Shown here: positions 8,225-18,358 of the stretch, one piece after another
Layout: the number at the start of each line of letters is the position of its first letter
Numbering within the stretch: the stretch's first letter is position 1
DNA from: Campylobacter aviculae
GTDB taxonomy: Bacteria > Campylobacterota > Campylobacteria > Campylobacterales > Campylobacteraceae
Length of the DNA stretch: 62,073 nt
Assembly (NCBI RefSeq): GCF_005406215.1
Contig: NZ_NXMA01000011.1
Coordinates: forward strand, 1 to 62,073
Direction of reading: 5' to 3'
The notes under the pieces: generated by a model
Database searches by the model: none
What the model saw: only the letters and a program-made list of their open reading frames with translations
What the model was told of the DNA's origin: nothing
Program-made: the position numbers and the translations under genes

Positions 8225-9562
8225 TTAAGAGATATTGTCTTCAAATTCAAGATCCAAAAAAACATTGTCTTTATAAAAATCAATAACCCTAGAATCAAAT
8301 TTTAAAATACTTGCAAAATAAGTTTCAAATTTCACACCCTTAGTAAAATAAATTTTTAAGGTGTTGGGATTGATTGCTCGTGATAATGCTACATAAAGTT
8401 GTCCGTTCTCAAATATATGATCTATATCACAAACTAATTTTTCTATACTCATACCTTGGGATTTATGTATAGTAATAGCATAGGCTAATTTTATAGGGAA
8501 TTGACTCACACTTGCTAGAGTATTAACGAACAGTTCTCCATTATTTTGCTCAATTTCCTCCATAAAAAAAATATAAGGCTCAAGCATGATATTGATCCCA
8601 TTATTTTTTACAATACTAATATAAATTTTATCCTCATCGTAGATGATATCCTCAATTATTCCTTGTTCGCCATTATAATAATTTTTATCCCAGTTATTGA
8701 TACAAAAAATAATTCGAGCTCCTATTTTAATCTTAAGCTCTTCTAAAATATTTAAGCCCTTAATCCAACTTTGTAATTTATGATCCTCAAGATCTTTATC
8801 TTCTTTTTGAATTTTAGCTTGAAAACTAACCAAAGGAGTTGATAAACGATTGAGTTTGTTTTCATTGATTTCATTTACCTTTTTGTTTATCCCACAAAGC
8901 AAGGTATAATCATCTTCTAATTTTTCCAATTCCCTTGTATCAATGCACATTTGCTCAAATCGCTTTATAATCTTTTCATCTAAAAATCCCTGTCTTATTA
9001 GAGATAAATTTTTATAAAATTCTAAATTTTGAGTTCTTTTGGACTGAGAAAGCTTAACATTTTTAAAATTTAAATCTTTCCAAAAAAAAGAAGAAAAAGC
9101 GTAATAGGAATTTAAAAAAAGCGTCTCTTTTTTTTCTCTAATCACAGGGGGTAATTGAAAAAAATCTCCTACAACTAAAATTTTTCCATCAAATCTTGAA
9201 TTTTTTATCCTAAAACCTATCATTTCAAAAATATTAGCACTCACCATAGAAATTTCATCGATAATAATAAGATCGATTTTCTTTAAATTCTCATTTAATT
9301 TAGCGATTTTTTCCTTTTGTTTGCGATCAAAAACACTCAAAGCTATTATATCTTCGCAATAACCCAAGCAAAAAAAACTATGCAAAGTAACTCCGCCAAT
9401 ATTAAATGCTGAAAGGGCACTAGAGCCTAAAGCGACTACAAACTTACCTTTTTTCTTATAAGAATTTATCAAATTATTAGTCAAAAAACTCTTTCCTACA
9501 CCAGCGCCACCACTTAAAAAAACATTATCATTGATTAAAATTTTTTCTAGTTTATCAAGCAT
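8225..9562 (-). CDS. Pif1/RecD-like superfamily 1 helicase
   Basis: A 445-residue ATP-dependent DNA helicase equivalent to Cj0945c. Walker A is GGAGVGKSFLTNN at about 18-30, Walker B is IIDEISM at about 98-104, and the Q-loop region is VVGDFFQLPPV. The C-terminal UvrD_C_2-like motif is LAYAITIHKSQGMSIEKL followed by YVALSRA. These motifs are diagnostic for the Pif1 group, which acts on recombination intermediates and stalled forks. Divergent from the NlpC lipoprotein gene, with only about 48 bases between starts. Confidence 0.85.
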   Translation of the reverse strand: MLDKLEKILINDNVFLSGGAGVGKSFLTNNLINSYKKKGKFVVALGSSALSAFNIGGVTLHSFFCLGYCEDIIALSVFDRKQKEKIAKLNENLKKIDLIIIDEISMVSANIFEMIGFRIKNSRFDGKILVVGDFFQLPPVIREKKETLFLNSYYAFSSFFWKDLNFKNVKLSQSKRTQNLEFYKNLSLIRQGFLDEKIIKRFEQMCIDTRELEKLEDDYTLLCGINKKVNEINENKLNRLSTPLVSFQAKIQKEDKDLEDHKLQSWIKGLNILEELKIKIGARIIFCINNWDKNYYNGEQGIIEDIIYDEDKIYISIVKNNGINIMLEPYIFFMEEIEQNNGELFVNTLASVSQFPIKLAYAITIHKSQGMSIEKLVCDIDHIFENGQLYVALSRAINPNTLKIYFTKGVKFETYFASILKFDSRVIDFYKDNVFLDLEFEDNIS

Positions 9563-9610
9563 TATATTTCCTTGGCTTTAATTATAACGATTTTTTGTAA
9601 AAGGTTGATT

Positions 9611-10942
9611 ATGCAATATATTTTAGTTTTTTCTCTATTGTTTTTTACAGCTTGCTCTTTTAAAAACCCAATAAACCATCTTAAAGAAAATAAAACAGAT
9701 ACGCATTATGCAAAATTAGAATTCAAGCAAAGTATTGATATATTACCCAAATATGACCAAAATATCAATCTTGATGCTAAAAATTATAAAAAAATCTTTT
9801 TCAAACCTTGGCACTCTTCTTTTAAGAACTATAAAAATCAAAATCTATTTTGGTCCTTTCCAATCTATTTGAATTTAAAAAATAAATATTATTTTTTTAA
9901 TAAACAAGAAATCTCCAAATCTTGGTTCAAAAAACAAATTGAAAATGCCAATACAAGCAATATAGGAAAATTAAACCAAAAGGCCTTAGTGATCCAAAAC
10001 ACTCTACTTAAAAATTTCCCTACACAAAAAGCAATACTAAAAAATCCTTTTCAAGAAAACGAAGGTTTTCCATTTGACTATGCAAATGATGGAATTTTAA
10101 ATATTGGCACACCTGTTTTAATTTCTCACTATACAAAAGATAAGCGATACGCTTTTGTGGTAAGTGAAACTGGATTTGGTTTTGTCGAGAGTAAAGATCT
10201 AGAGATATTTTCTAATCCTAGAGCAAAAATTTATGAAAAACTTGATTTTATTACACCGCTTAAAGAAAAACAAGCTGTTTTTAGTGAAAATAATCATTTT
10301 TTCTTTGAAACTAGAATCGGTGCTATTTATCCATATTATAAACAAGATAAAAAATATTTTTATGGAAAGATTGGTTCTAAAAAATATAAAATTTTGAAAA
10401 AAGATGCAACCAAATTTCCTTTAAAATTAAACGATACTAATTTAAAAAACCAATTAAATCAAATGCTTGGTTTGCCTTATGGGTGGGGTGGATATAATTT
10501 AGAAAGGGATTGTTCTTTATTTACTCGTGATGTATTTTCAGCTTTTGGGCTTTATTTGCCAAGAAATTCAAGTGCGCAAAAAAATGCTTTTCATCATTTT
10601 GATATCAGCATGTTAAATAATAACCAAAAAAAAGATTTTTTAGATCGATTTGGAAAAGCTTATATAACCTTGCTTTATATCCCAGGACACATTATGCTTT
10701 ATGCTGGAAAAGTTGAAAATAATAATATAGTTATACATAATATCTGGGGATTAAGAAAAGGAGAAACACAAAGACTTATCATAGGAGAAAGCTCAATCAC
10801 TTCTTTAGAAATAGGAAAAAAAGAAATTCTCGAAAAAAACCTATTGCTTTCAAAACTTAAAGAGGTAAGCTTTATCAGTTTAAATCAAAAAGAAATCGAT
10901 GAGATAAATAAGTATTTAGCCAAAGATTTATCTAATCGATAA
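9611..10942 (+). CDS. NlpC/P60-type cell-wall peptidase, lipoprotein
   Basis: 443 residues from the ATG at 9611, chosen because AAAAGG precedes it and it begins a lipoprotein signal (lipobox FFTAC, Cys15). An upstream ATG at 9572 gives no sensible signal. SH3-like segments lie at about 170-270. The C-terminal NlpC/P60 domain carries LPYGWGGYNLERDCSLF with catalytic Cys301, His360 in PGHIMLY and a likely third polar residue at His376. Such enzymes cut gamma-D-Glu-meso-DAP bonds in peptidoglycan. Equivalent to Cj0946. Its end overlaps the convergent amidase by 11 bases. Confidence 0.85.
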   Translation: MQYILVFSLLFFTACSFKNPINHLKENKTDTHYAKLEFKQSIDILPKYDQNINLDAKNYKKIFFKPWHSSFKNYKNQNLFWSFPIYLNLKNKYYFFNKQEISKSWFKKQIENANTSNIGKLNQKALVIQNTLLKNFPTQKAILKNPFQENEGFPFDYANDGILNIGTPVLISHYTKDKRYAFVVSETGFGFVESKDLEIFSNPRAKIYEKLDFITPLKEKQAVFSENNHFFFETRIGAIYPYYKQDKKYFYGKIGSKKYKILKKDATKFPLKLNDTNLKNQLNQMLGLPYGWGGYNLERDCSLFTRDVFSAFGLYLPRNSSAQKNAFHHFDISMLNNNQKKDFLDRFGKAYITLLYIPGHIMLYAGKVENNNIVIHNIWGLRKGETQRLIIGESSITSLEIGKKEILEKNLLLSKLKEVSFISLNQKEIDEINKYLAKDLSNR

Positions 10943-11804
10943 ATCTTTTATTTAAATTATGAAAATATTCTATACGTCTATCCCTTAAAAATGGCCACCA
11001 ACGCCTTACATTTTCACTTCTTTTTTTGTCAATCTCTATAACCTTAACACATTCGTTTTCATTATCCAACAAACAAAGCTCTTCTCCTTGAGGGCCAAAA
11101 ATAAAAGAATTTCCCCAAAATCTTATTCCATCCTCTACCCCACTTGCGTCTTTTTCAAACCCAACACGGTTAATCGCAGCCACAAATAAACCATTAGCAA
11201 TAGCATGTCCTTTTTGAACTCCTAACCAAGCTCCAAGTTGCTTTTGCTTTTCTTCTTCCTCATCCTTATCAAACCATCCAATAGCCGTAGGATAAATAAG
11301 AATTTCAGCCCCCTGCAAAGCCATCAATCTTGCCGCTTCAGGATACCATTGATCCCAACAAATCAATACTCCAAGCTTACCCACGCTCGTTTGAATTGGT
11401 TTAAAACCTAAATCGCCTGGCGTAAAATAAAATTTTTCATAAAAGCAAGGATCGTCAGGTATATGCATTTTTCGGTATTTTCCGGCTATACTACCATCTT
11501 TTTCAAAAACAACGGCTGTGTTATGATAAAGTCCCGCACTACGTTTTTCAAACAATGAGGTTAATAAAACTATATTGTGCTTTTTAGCTATATTTGACCA
11601 AAACTCAATATCTTTTTCATAATCATTTGCATAATCAAAATAAGCAACATTTTCGCTTTGACAAAAATATTCACTTTGATGAAGTTCTCCTAAACATACA
11701 AGATCGGCTCCTTTTTTTACTGCCTCTTCTATGAATTCACAAGTTTTTTTTATCGTTTGTTCTTTATTGGAATGAAATTTTTGCTGCACAAGAGCTATTT
11801 TCAT
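10932..11804 (-). CDS. aguB: N-carbamoylputrescine amidase (carbon-nitrogen hydrolase)
   Basis: 290 residues of the nitrilase superfamily, equivalent to Cj0947c. The catalytic triad is visible: Glu40 (CLGELHQSEYF), Lys112 (KYRKMHIPDD) and Cys149 (GVLICWDQWYPEAAR). It would hydrolyse N-carbamoylputrescine to putrescine, CO2 and ammonia, the second half of the agmatine deiminase route. The gene overlaps the CDF transporter by ATGA. The agmatine deiminase gene heads the same operon, which supports the specific assignment over other nitrilases. Confidence 0.9.
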   Translation of the reverse strand: MKIALVQQKFHSNKEQTIKKTCEFIEEAVKKGADLVCLGELHQSEYFCQSENVAYFDYANDYEKDIEFWSNIAKKHNIVLLTSLFEKRSAGLYHNTAVVFEKDGSIAGKYRKMHIPDDPCFYEKFYFTPGDLGFKPIQTSVGKLGVLICWDQWYPEAARLMALQGAEILIYPTAIGWFDKDEEEEKQKQLGAWLGVQKGHAIANGLFVAAINRVGFEKDASGVEDGIRFWGNSFIFGPQGEELCLLDNENECVKVIEIDKKRSENVRRWWPFLRDRRIEYFHNLNKRFID

Positions 11805-12688
11805 TGTCTTTGCCTTTCTTGTTCTTGATCATCATAAGGATCTAAATGAATTTGCATATCCCATTTTTCATCTTTAAACATCAAACGCACATTATTTTCA
11901 ATCTCATCTGAAATTTTATGCGCATTTAAAAGCGAAATTATAGGACAAAAAACCAAATGCACACTTAAATAATTACAATTTGGCGTTCTTCTCGTTTTTA
12001 ACTCATGATAAGAAATAACCTCTGGATGTTTGGAAATTAAAGTACAAATTTGATCAACTTGATCTTTTGGTAAAGCCTGATCCATTAAAAATGATAAAGC
12101 TTTTTTAATAATCTTAAAAGCAGAAAAGGCCGTATAAAGGCTGATTACTATCCCAAAAATAGCATCGATAATATATAAATTTGTAAAATAAATCAGCACC
12201 AAAGCAAGTAAGGTGCAGATATTGGTTAAAAAATCACTTCTATAATGTAAAGCATCACTTTCAATGATTAGACTTTTTGTTTTTTTTGCTACATAATTTA
12301 AAAAAAGGATGAGAAAAAAAGTTACAATAAGAGCAAAAATCATAACATAGATACTTGAATTTAAATCAATAATTTCTTTTTTATAATAAATTTTTAAAAT
12401 ACTTTCATAAAAGATAAAAATACCTACGCATACGATAAAACCACCTTCTAAAAGACCCATTAAAGCTTCGATTTTAGAAAAACCGAAATTATAATTTTCA
12501 TTTGCCCTTTGCGCACTCTTTTTTAAAGCCAAAAAATTAAACGCAGAAATTGCAAAATCCATCAAAGAATCAATCGCACTTGAAAGCACTGCAACCGATC
12601 CACTCATCAAGCCAACTACAAATTTAACACAAGCCAAGCTAAGGGCACAAACACTTGCAATGATAGTGGCTTTTTTTTGCAAACTCAT
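11801..12688 (-). CDS. Cation diffusion facilitator (CDF) efflux protein
   Basis: 295 residues with about six membrane segments and a C-terminal cytoplasmic metallo-chaperone-like domain, as in FieF/YiiP; equivalent to Cj0948c. CDF hallmark residues appear in SSAIDSLMDFAISAFNFLAL and ESDALHYRSDFLTN: Asp/Asp in helix 2, then His and Asp in helix 5. Substrates of the family are Zn, Fe, Mn, Cd or Co. It sits between aguA and aguB with 4-base overlaps on both sides, an unexplained tight coupling to polyamine synthesis. Confidence 0.9.
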   Translation of the reverse strand: MSLQKKATIIASVCALSLACVKFVVGLMSGSVAVLSSAIDSLMDFAISAFNFLALKKSAQRANENYNFGFSKIEALMGLLEGGFIVCVGIFIFYESILKIYYKKEIIDLNSSIYVMIFALIVTFFLILFLNYVAKKTKSLIIESDALHYRSDFLTNICTLLALVLIYFTNLYIIDAIFGIVISLYTAFSAFKIIKKALSFLMDQALPKDQVDQICTLISKHPEVISYHELKTRRTPNCNYLSVHLVFCPIISLLNAHKISDEIENNVRLMFKDEKWDMQIHLDPYDDQEQERQRQ

Positions 12689-13662
12689 CTTAAACCCTTA
12701 AAGCGATTTTGACAAGAACAATGCAAAGAACCATTTTGACGCACAAATACTCTCGCATCCACTCCCACAATCTTTCGATCAGGCAAAGCCTTAGAAAGCC
12801 TTTCGATTACGATATTATCATTATCATCTTTATACAATGGAACGATTAAGGCATTATTGACAAAAACAAAATTTGCATAGGTTGCACCCATTCTACGATT
12901 ATCATAAAAAAAAGGCTTAGGCAATGGCAATGGCAATAAATTAAATCCTGTTTTTTCAAGCTCTTCTTGCATTTTCTTTAAAGGTAAAAAATGCTCATCT
13001 TTTTCATCTTCGCAAACACAATGTGCTATCGTATTTTTATCGATAAATCTAGCCAAAATATCCACATGAGAATCCGTATCATCTCCTTTAATAAAACCAT
13101 TTTCTAGCCAAATAATATGTTTTAATCCAAAAATTTCTTTTAATTTTTTATCGATTTGAGTTTTATCAAGATGAGAATTTCTATTTGTATTTAAAAGACA
13201 ATTTGTCGTCGTAAGCATAACTCCATCGCCATTAAAATCAATACTTCCACCCTCTAAAATAAAATCGATTTTTTCAAGTTTTTCTTTAAATTTTATATCA
13301 AAAAGTTTAGAATTTACAGCATTGTCTAATTCGCTTTGAAATTTATTTCCCCAAGCATTGAAGGTAAAATCAAGAGCTTGCAAACGATCATCCTTTAAAA
13401 CATCTATAGGACCAAAGTCCCGTATCCACGTATCGTTTGTATTGCATTTAAAAAATTCAACGTTTTTTATATCCTTAAAAGGGATAAAATCTTGATCTTG
13501 CGGAGCAATCAATAAAACCTTTTGAAATTGACTTACAACCCTTACAAATTCTTGATAGCTTTCTAAAATTTCGTTCAGATAAGGCTTCCAATCTGTCTTT
13601 TCATGTGGTAAAGAAAGGATTAGATATTCTTGCTCACTCCATTCTGGTATTGATTTTATCAT
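12685..13662 (-). CDS. aguA: Agmatine deiminase / peptidyl-arginine deiminase family
   Basis: 325 residues, equivalent to Cj0949c. Signature stretches of bacterial agmatine deiminase are TWIRDFGPI, LEGGSIDFNGDGVMLTT, DDTDSHVDILARF and the C-terminal NGSLHCSCQ, whose Cys315 is the likely nucleophile. It converts agmatine to N-carbamoylputrescine. First gene of the aguA-CDF-aguB run, overlapping the next start by 4 bases. The terminator at 13720-13739 separates it from the META-domain gene upstream. Confidence 0.9.
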   Translation of the reverse strand: MIKSIPEWSEQEYLILSLPHEKTDWKPYLNEILESYQEFVRVVSQFQKVLLIAPQDQDFIPFKDIKNVEFFKCNTNDTWIRDFGPIDVLKDDRLQALDFTFNAWGNKFQSELDNAVNSKLFDIKFKEKLEKIDFILEGGSIDFNGDGVMLTTTNCLLNTNRNSHLDKTQIDKKLKEIFGLKHIIWLENGFIKGDDTDSHVDILARFIDKNTIAHCVCEDEKDEHFLPLKKMQEELEKTGFNLLPLPLPKPFFYDNRRMGATYANFVFVNNALIVPLYKDDNDNIVIERLSKALPDRKIVGVDARVFVRQNGSLHCSCQNRFKGLR

Positions 13663-13719
13663 TATATACCTTTGCTGATTAAAAGATTTAATTGTGTTTG
13701 TGAAATAAATTTAAGAAAG

Positions 13720-13739
13720 TAGCCCACAAAAAAGGGCTA
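13720..13739 (-). terminator. Rho-independent terminator after the META-domain gene
   Basis: TAGCCC and GGGCTA with an 8-base loop begin 5 bases past the stop codon at 13745. On the minus strand CTTTCTT follows, a short pyrimidine tail. It is one of the few GC-containing stems in this AT-rich window. Confidence 0.6.
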
Positions 13740-13744
13740 AAAAA

Positions 13745-14182
13745 TTATTTGAAAAAGATTTTCACTTTACCATTATTTAAAACAAGCTTTCCATCTTCGT
13801 TTGAAATTTTAAAAGTTCCATTAAAATTGGAAAGGAAAGAATTTTCAAAATCCATTACATCCAAAGGATGGCAAAGCATTTGAGTCGATGCAGCACGATC
13901 TCCGTTGATTTTTATAGCATTGCCATTATTGGTGTATGATCCAAAAAAGCGATTACAACCTGCATAACCGTAAAATTTATCTTTATCAAAGCTAATATTT
14001 GGAGTTTCTTCGGCATTCTTAGGATCAAATGTTTTTCCATTGACTACAATTTTTTCTATTTTCAATAGTTGATTTTGCATAAGTTTATTTTGAGCGTTTG
14101 AAGTCGAATCTGAAGTTACTGAAGTACTCGCACAACCTGCAAAAAAAGCTGTAGCTAAAGCGATTTTTAGTGTTTTTTTCAT
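13745..14182 (-). CDS. META-domain (HslJ-like) lipoprotein
   Basis: 145 residues with a lipoprotein signal (FFAGCAS, Cys at about 17). A META domain follows: PNISFDKDKFYGYAGCNRFFGSYTN, RAASTQMLCHPLDVMDFE and a terminal LNNGKVKIFF. Two cysteines (CNRF and LCHP) match the pair commonly conserved in these proteins. HslJ-type proteins sit in the outer membrane and are linked to stress resistance; the biochemical role is unknown. Equivalent to Cj0950c. It starts 12 bases after the chemoreceptor stop and is probably co-transcribed with it. Confidence 0.85.
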   Translation of the reverse strand: MKKTLKIALATAFFAGCASTSVTSDSTSNAQNKLMQNQLLKIEKIVVNGKTFDPKNAEETPNISFDKDKFYGYAGCNRFFGSYTNNGNAIKINGDRAASTQMLCHPLDVMDFENSFLSNFNGTFKISNEDGKLVLNNGKVKIFFK

Positions 14183-14193
14183 ATTTTTATCCT

Positions 14194-15786
14194 TTAAATT
14201 TGAAATTGCTTTAATTCGTTATCAAGATTATGACATACTATTTTTAACTCATCAGCAACTTGAAGCAAAATTTTTGAAATTTCTTCATTTTTTTCACTTG
14301 CTTCAACATTTTCCTCCATTCTCATTAACAAATCTTGTATATTTTCTTGACTTGCTTTTATTTTTTGACTACATTGATGCACAAGATTTTTTGCATCTTG
14401 ATTGCAAAATTTAACTTCATTTGCACTATTAACTAATAAATTTGTGTCTTCGTTTAAAGAATGAATTTTTTGAGAATTATCCTTAAGTTCATTAGCTACT
14501 TTTTCTATGCTGATTAATAATTCTTTTGTAATGACTGCGACACTATTTAAAAATTCTTCACTGTTATTCGCAAGCAATCTTATATCTTCTGCAATAACAG
14601 AAAACCCTTTTCCATAAATTCCAGCTCTTGCTGACTCTATACTCGCATTTAAAGATAAAAGATTAGTTTTATCAGCAATTTCATTCATCATTTGAGTAGC
14701 TTTTTGTATATTTTTTGCTTGCTCAACCATACTTTCAATTTTCTTGGCTAAGCTGTTTTCACTTTCGGCTATATCTGTAACTTTTTGTGCTACTGCAAAC
14801 AAAGATTGAAGCATTTGTTCTAATAATTCATAAGATTTATCATTAGCAATATTTGCATCACTTGATAAATTTGCCAACTCTCTTAAATCTGATCCTATAC
14901 TATTTCCAAGATGAAAACTCGAATCAATCTTTTTGTGATTTAGCTCTGTAATTTCGTTTAAAGAGGTTGCATTTGAATTTAAAAGAATGCTTTGGTGTTC
15001 CACATTTTTAGAACTCAAACTTGCCCCGCTTACAGCTTTATGGGTTTTTTCAATAAACTGATTTATATATCCACAAGCAGTTGCGATTTCATCTTGACCT
15101 TTGATACGAATCCTTGCTTTTAAATTTCCACTGCCTTGAGCCAATTCTTTAGCATGATTTAAAAGCTCCAAAACAGGACGACCTATAACGATTTTTAGTA
15201 CAAAAAGCACAACTACTAAAGTTACTATTAAAGCAATTGTAAAAATCACTATATAGGTTTGGCTTGTTCTTGAAATATCTTTTTCTATATTTTCTAAAGA
15301 ATGATATACATCCATAACACCTATAACGCTACCTTCCTTTACATTTGCATGACAAGCTATACATGTTTTATTTGCAACCAAAGGACGAATAAGTCTTAAA
15401 TGATCTATTCCATTAATACTTTGTTCTAAAGAAATCAAACTAGGATTTGAAAATTGATCTAAAATAATATTTTCGTTAGAAGTAATAGGATTTTTAATAT
15501 CAAAAAGCTCTATCGTCTCTTTGGATGGATAAATTTTTATATCACTAATTCCATCTATAGTTTTAGCATCATTAATAGCTTCTTTTATTTTGTCCGGATC
15601 ACCTAAATTCATAGCCATTCTCATAGTTTGAAAGACTAAATTGCTAGCTGTGTTAAGATTTTCTTTGCTCATCTGATTGGCCGTATTTTTAAAATCAAAA
15701 CTAACTATAATTTGCATAATCACAAAGCTTAATAGTAAAACAACAAAAATCGCTGATGAGACTTTAAATCCAATAGTCTTAAACAT
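14194..15786 (-). CDS. Methyl-accepting chemotaxis protein with haem-type sensor domain (Tlp7 type, intact)
   Basis: A 530-residue chemoreceptor. The first membrane helix is about 9-30, the periplasmic sensor about 31-175, the second helix about 176-197, then HAMP (about 198-250) and the MCP signalling hairpin with [23 protein letters not shown]. The sensor contains CIACH at 142-146, a c-type haem attachment motif, as in DUF3365 sensors, so redox or gas sensing is possible. The equivalent in C. jejuni NCTC 11168 is split into Cj0951c and Cj0952c; here it is one uninterrupted frame. The ribosome site is poor. Confidence 0.88.
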   Translation of the reverse strand: MFKTIGFKVSSAIFVVLLLSFVIMQIIVSFDFKNTANQMSKENLNTASNLVFQTMRMAMNLGDPDKIKEAINDAKTIDGISDIKIYPSKETIELFDIKNPITSNENIILDQFSNPSLISLEQSINGIDHLRLIRPLVANKTCIACHANVKEGSVIGVMDVYHSLENIEKDISRTSQTYIVIFTIALIVTLVVVLFVLKIVIGRPVLELLNHAKELAQGSGNLKARIRIKGQDEIATACGYINQFIEKTHKAVSGASLSSKNVEHQSILLNSNATSLNEITELNHKKIDSSFHLGNSIGSDLRELANLSSDANIANDKSYELLEQMLQSLFAVAQKVTDIAESENSLAKKIESMVEQAKNIQKATQMMNEIADKTNLLSLNASIESARAGIYGKGFSVIAEDIRLLANNSEEFLNSVAVITKELLISIEKVANELKDNSQKIHSLNEDTNLLVNSANEVKFCNQDAKNLVHQCSQKIKASQENIQDLLMRMEENVEASEKNEEISKILLQVADELKIVCHNLDNELKQFQI

Positions 15787-15829
15787 TTACGCATTACTTT
15801 CACATATAAAATATTACATCATTGTACTA

Positions 15830-15863
15830 AAAATATTATTTAATTTTTATTAAATAATATTTT
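15830..15863 (-). terminator. AT-only 15-bp hairpin between purH and the chemoreceptor gene
   Basis: AAAATATTATTTAAT and its exact complement are separated by TTTT. It lies 28 bases beyond the purH stop and before the chemoreceptor start, so it probably ends the long rpmH-to-purH transcript. Confidence 0.5.
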
Positions 15864-15891
15864 GATTATCAAAAAATGGAATTATTGTATT

Positions 15892-17424
15892 TTAATGTAA
15901 AAAATGTCTCACTCCGGTAAAATAAAGAGCCATAGCGTATTCATCCGCAGCTTTTATCACTTCATCATCTCTTATGCTTCCACCAGGTTCAACTATAGCC
16001 TTAACTCCAACTTTACTTGCTTCATCTATGCTATCTCTAAATGGAAAGAAAGCTTCACTTGCCAAAACACAACCTTGTAAATCAAGTCCCATTTCATTAG
16101 CCTTAGTAATGGCTGCTTTTGCTGCGTCAATTCTGCTCGTCATTCCCATACCTATAGCTACCATAGCTCCATTTTTAACATAAACGACATTATTTGATTT
16201 TGTAAATGCAGCAATTTTCATAGCAATTTCTAAATCTTGAAGTTCTTCCTTGCTTGCTTCTCTTTTTGAAACAAGCTTGGCATTTTTAAGTTCATCATTG
16301 CCTACTTCATCACTATTTTGATACACAAATCCACCATCGATATGTTTAAAATCATGCGCATCAAAACTACGCACTAAATAAGGATTTTCTTGAGTGAAAA
16401 TTTTAATACGTTTTTTACCCTCAAATACCTCCAAAGCCTCTTTACTTACATTTGCAGCGATTATCACTTCGACATAAATTTCATTTATTTTTTCAGCTAA
16501 AGTTTTATCAAGTGTTCCATTGATTGCAACCACTCCACCATAAGCACTTACATTATCACATTTTAATGCGCTAATATAGCTTTGTAAAAGATTTTCTTTG
16601 ATTGCAAAACCGCAAGGATTTCCATGTTTTACTATTGTAACTGCTGGAGAATCGCCAAAACTACTAGCTAAATTTAAAGCCGCATTGATATCGGTAAGAT
16701 TGTTAAAACTAGCTTCGCCTTTAAGGGCTTTGAAATTGGTGCTAAAAAAGGAGTCAAACTCATACAAAGCACCTTTTTGATGAGGATTTTCCCCATATTT
16801 GGTATCAAAAACCTTTTGTCCTACTATAAATTTACTTGCTCCAAAACCCCCATTAAAACGCTCGTTCATATAATTTGCTATATAAGAATCATAATTTGCT
16901 GTATGCTCATAAGCTTTTATCATTAAATTTAGGCGAAATTTTTCATCATTTTTTTCATTTTTTAAAGCCTCAATCACCTCTTCATAATCAAGTGGATTAC
17001 AAATCACCATCACATCTTTATAGTTTTTTGCTGCAGATCTGATCATCGCAGGTCCGCCTATATCGATATTTTCTATGATTTCATCAAAATCATCACTCAT
17101 AATAGTAGTCTTTTTAAAAGGATACAAATTCACACATACCAAATCAATACCTAAAATTCCATTTTCTTTGGCTTGTTTAACATGATTTTCATCATTTCTT
17201 TTATGTAAAATTCCCCCATGAATTTTAGGATGCAAAGTTTTTACTCGCCCTTCAAAAAGCTCAGGACTTTTTGTAAAATCACTCACTTCTACAACTTTTA
17301 TCCCATTTTCTTTTAAAATTTTAAAAGTTCCACCCGTTGAAAGAAGCTCAAAACCTAAATTTTCAAGCTCTTTGGCAAATTCTACTATACCTTCTTTATC
17401 ACTGACGCTAAGCAATGCTCTCAT
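15892..17424 (-). CDS. purH: Bifunctional AICAR transformylase / IMP cyclohydrolase
   Basis: 510 residues, full length. The N-terminal MGS-like IMP cyclohydrolase domain (about 1-190) starts [12 protein letters not shown] and includes ELLSTGGTF and [14 protein letters not shown]. The C-terminal AICAR transformylase domain has [19 protein letters not shown] and [12 protein letters not shown]. It catalyses the last two steps to IMP. It ends the minus-strand run that also holds purL, separated from it by two DnaJ-like genes, and starts one base after its upstream neighbour ends. Confidence 0.97.
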   Translation of the reverse strand: MRALLSVSDKEGIVEFAKELENLGFELLSTGGTFKILKENGIKVVEVSDFTKSPELFEGRVKTLHPKIHGGILHKRNDENHVKQAKENGILGIDLVCVNLYPFKKTTIMSDDFDEIIENIDIGGPAMIRSAAKNYKDVMVICNPLDYEEVIEALKNEKNDEKFRLNLMIKAYEHTANYDSYIANYMNERFNGGFGASKFIVGQKVFDTKYGENPHQKGALYEFDSFFSTNFKALKGEASFNNLTDINAALNLASSFGDSPAVTIVKHGNPCGFAIKENLLQSYISALKCDNVSAYGGVVAINGTLDKTLAEKINEIYVEVIIAANVSKEALEVFEGKKRIKIFTQENPYLVRSFDAHDFKHIDGGFVYQNSDEVGNDELKNAKLVSKREASKEELQDLEIAMKIAAFTKSNNVVYVKNGAMVAIGMGMTSRIDAAKAAITKANEMGLDLQGCVLASEAFFPFRDSIDEASKVGVKAIVEPGGSIRDDEVIKAADEYAMALYFTGVRHFLH

Positions 17425-17425
17425 T

Positions 17426-18358
17426 TTACTCCTTTAAATATTTTTGTAATCTGTCATAATTCTTTTGCAATTCTACAAATTGATTATGTGCCTCTTTTTT
17501 CCTATGTAGTGGTACGAGATCGGGGTGAAGTTGCCTTGCTAATTCTTTATAATGTTTTTTTAAATTTTCTTTATTTAATGTTTCTTGTGTTAAATCAAAG
17601 ATTTTTAATAGCATATCAAGTTCGCTTTGTTCAAAATTATTTATTTGCTCTTGTCTAGAAAAATCTTTATCTTGTTCTTTTTTATACCGTTTGCTTTGAT
17701 TTAGTTTTTTATAAGCTTTAATATAAAGCAAACTTTCTGTTTTCTTAAATAAAAAGATTACTCCCAAACTAATAATATTAACAGCGACACAAATTCCAAA
17801 AATATTAAAAATATAATTATAATTTATTCTTCTTATATTGATAATTTCTTTATAATATCCACTAAATTGATGTGCAATTAAATTGATAGTATCAAAATAA
17901 AAAAATACAATAAGTAAAATAGTTAGAAGTGTCACCCATATTAAAGACAGAAAAAATTTAGCATTCCAAGATAAATATTTAAAGACTATTACACTGCATT
18001 TTATAGGATAATATATAAAAGCTTTTGAGAAATAATATGGTGCAAATACAAAAGCAGCCAAAGAACGACCGAGAATTTGCCAAATATTATCGATTAATTT
18101 AGACAAAATTGCTTCAGCAATAAAAATGATGGCACTACCAACAAGAGTAATCAGCCAAGCACTTATAAAAAAAACTAAAATAGCTGCAATTAGACTCTTT
18201 TTATCAAAACCTAAAAAATATAAAATTTCGCCTAAAACACCTCTAAGATGATACGCTTCTTGTGCGGCAATTAATCCACCAACAATACAATAAACAAAAA
18301 CACAAATACGCATTATAGTGACAATTATACCCAAAGCCATATACAAAAGCATTTTCAT
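17426..18358 (-). CDS. Membrane protein with C-terminal J domain
   Basis: 310 residues. Several hydrophobic segments fill about 1-200, followed by a charged linker. A J domain closes the protein: [24 protein letters not shown], then HPD at about 276-278. J domains stimulate DnaK ATPase, so this is probably an inner-membrane-anchored DnaK recruiter. It overlaps the second J-domain gene by 4 bases. Matches the Cj0954c position. Confidence 0.8.
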   Translation of the reverse strand: MKMLLYMALGIIVTIMRICVFVYCIVGGLIAAQEAYHLRGVLGEILYFLGFDKKSLIAAILVFFISAWLITLVGSAIIFIAEAILSKLIDNIWQILGRSLAAFVFAPYYFSKAFIYYPIKCSVIVFKYLSWNAKFFLSLIWVTLLTILLIVFFYFDTINLIAHQFSGYYKEIINIRRINYNYIFNIFGICVAVNIISLGVIFLFKKTESLLYIKAYKKLNQSKRYKKEQDKDFSRQEQINNFEQSELDMLLKIFDLTQETLNKENLKKHYKELARQLHPDLVPLHRKKEAHNQFVELQKNYDRLQKYLKE

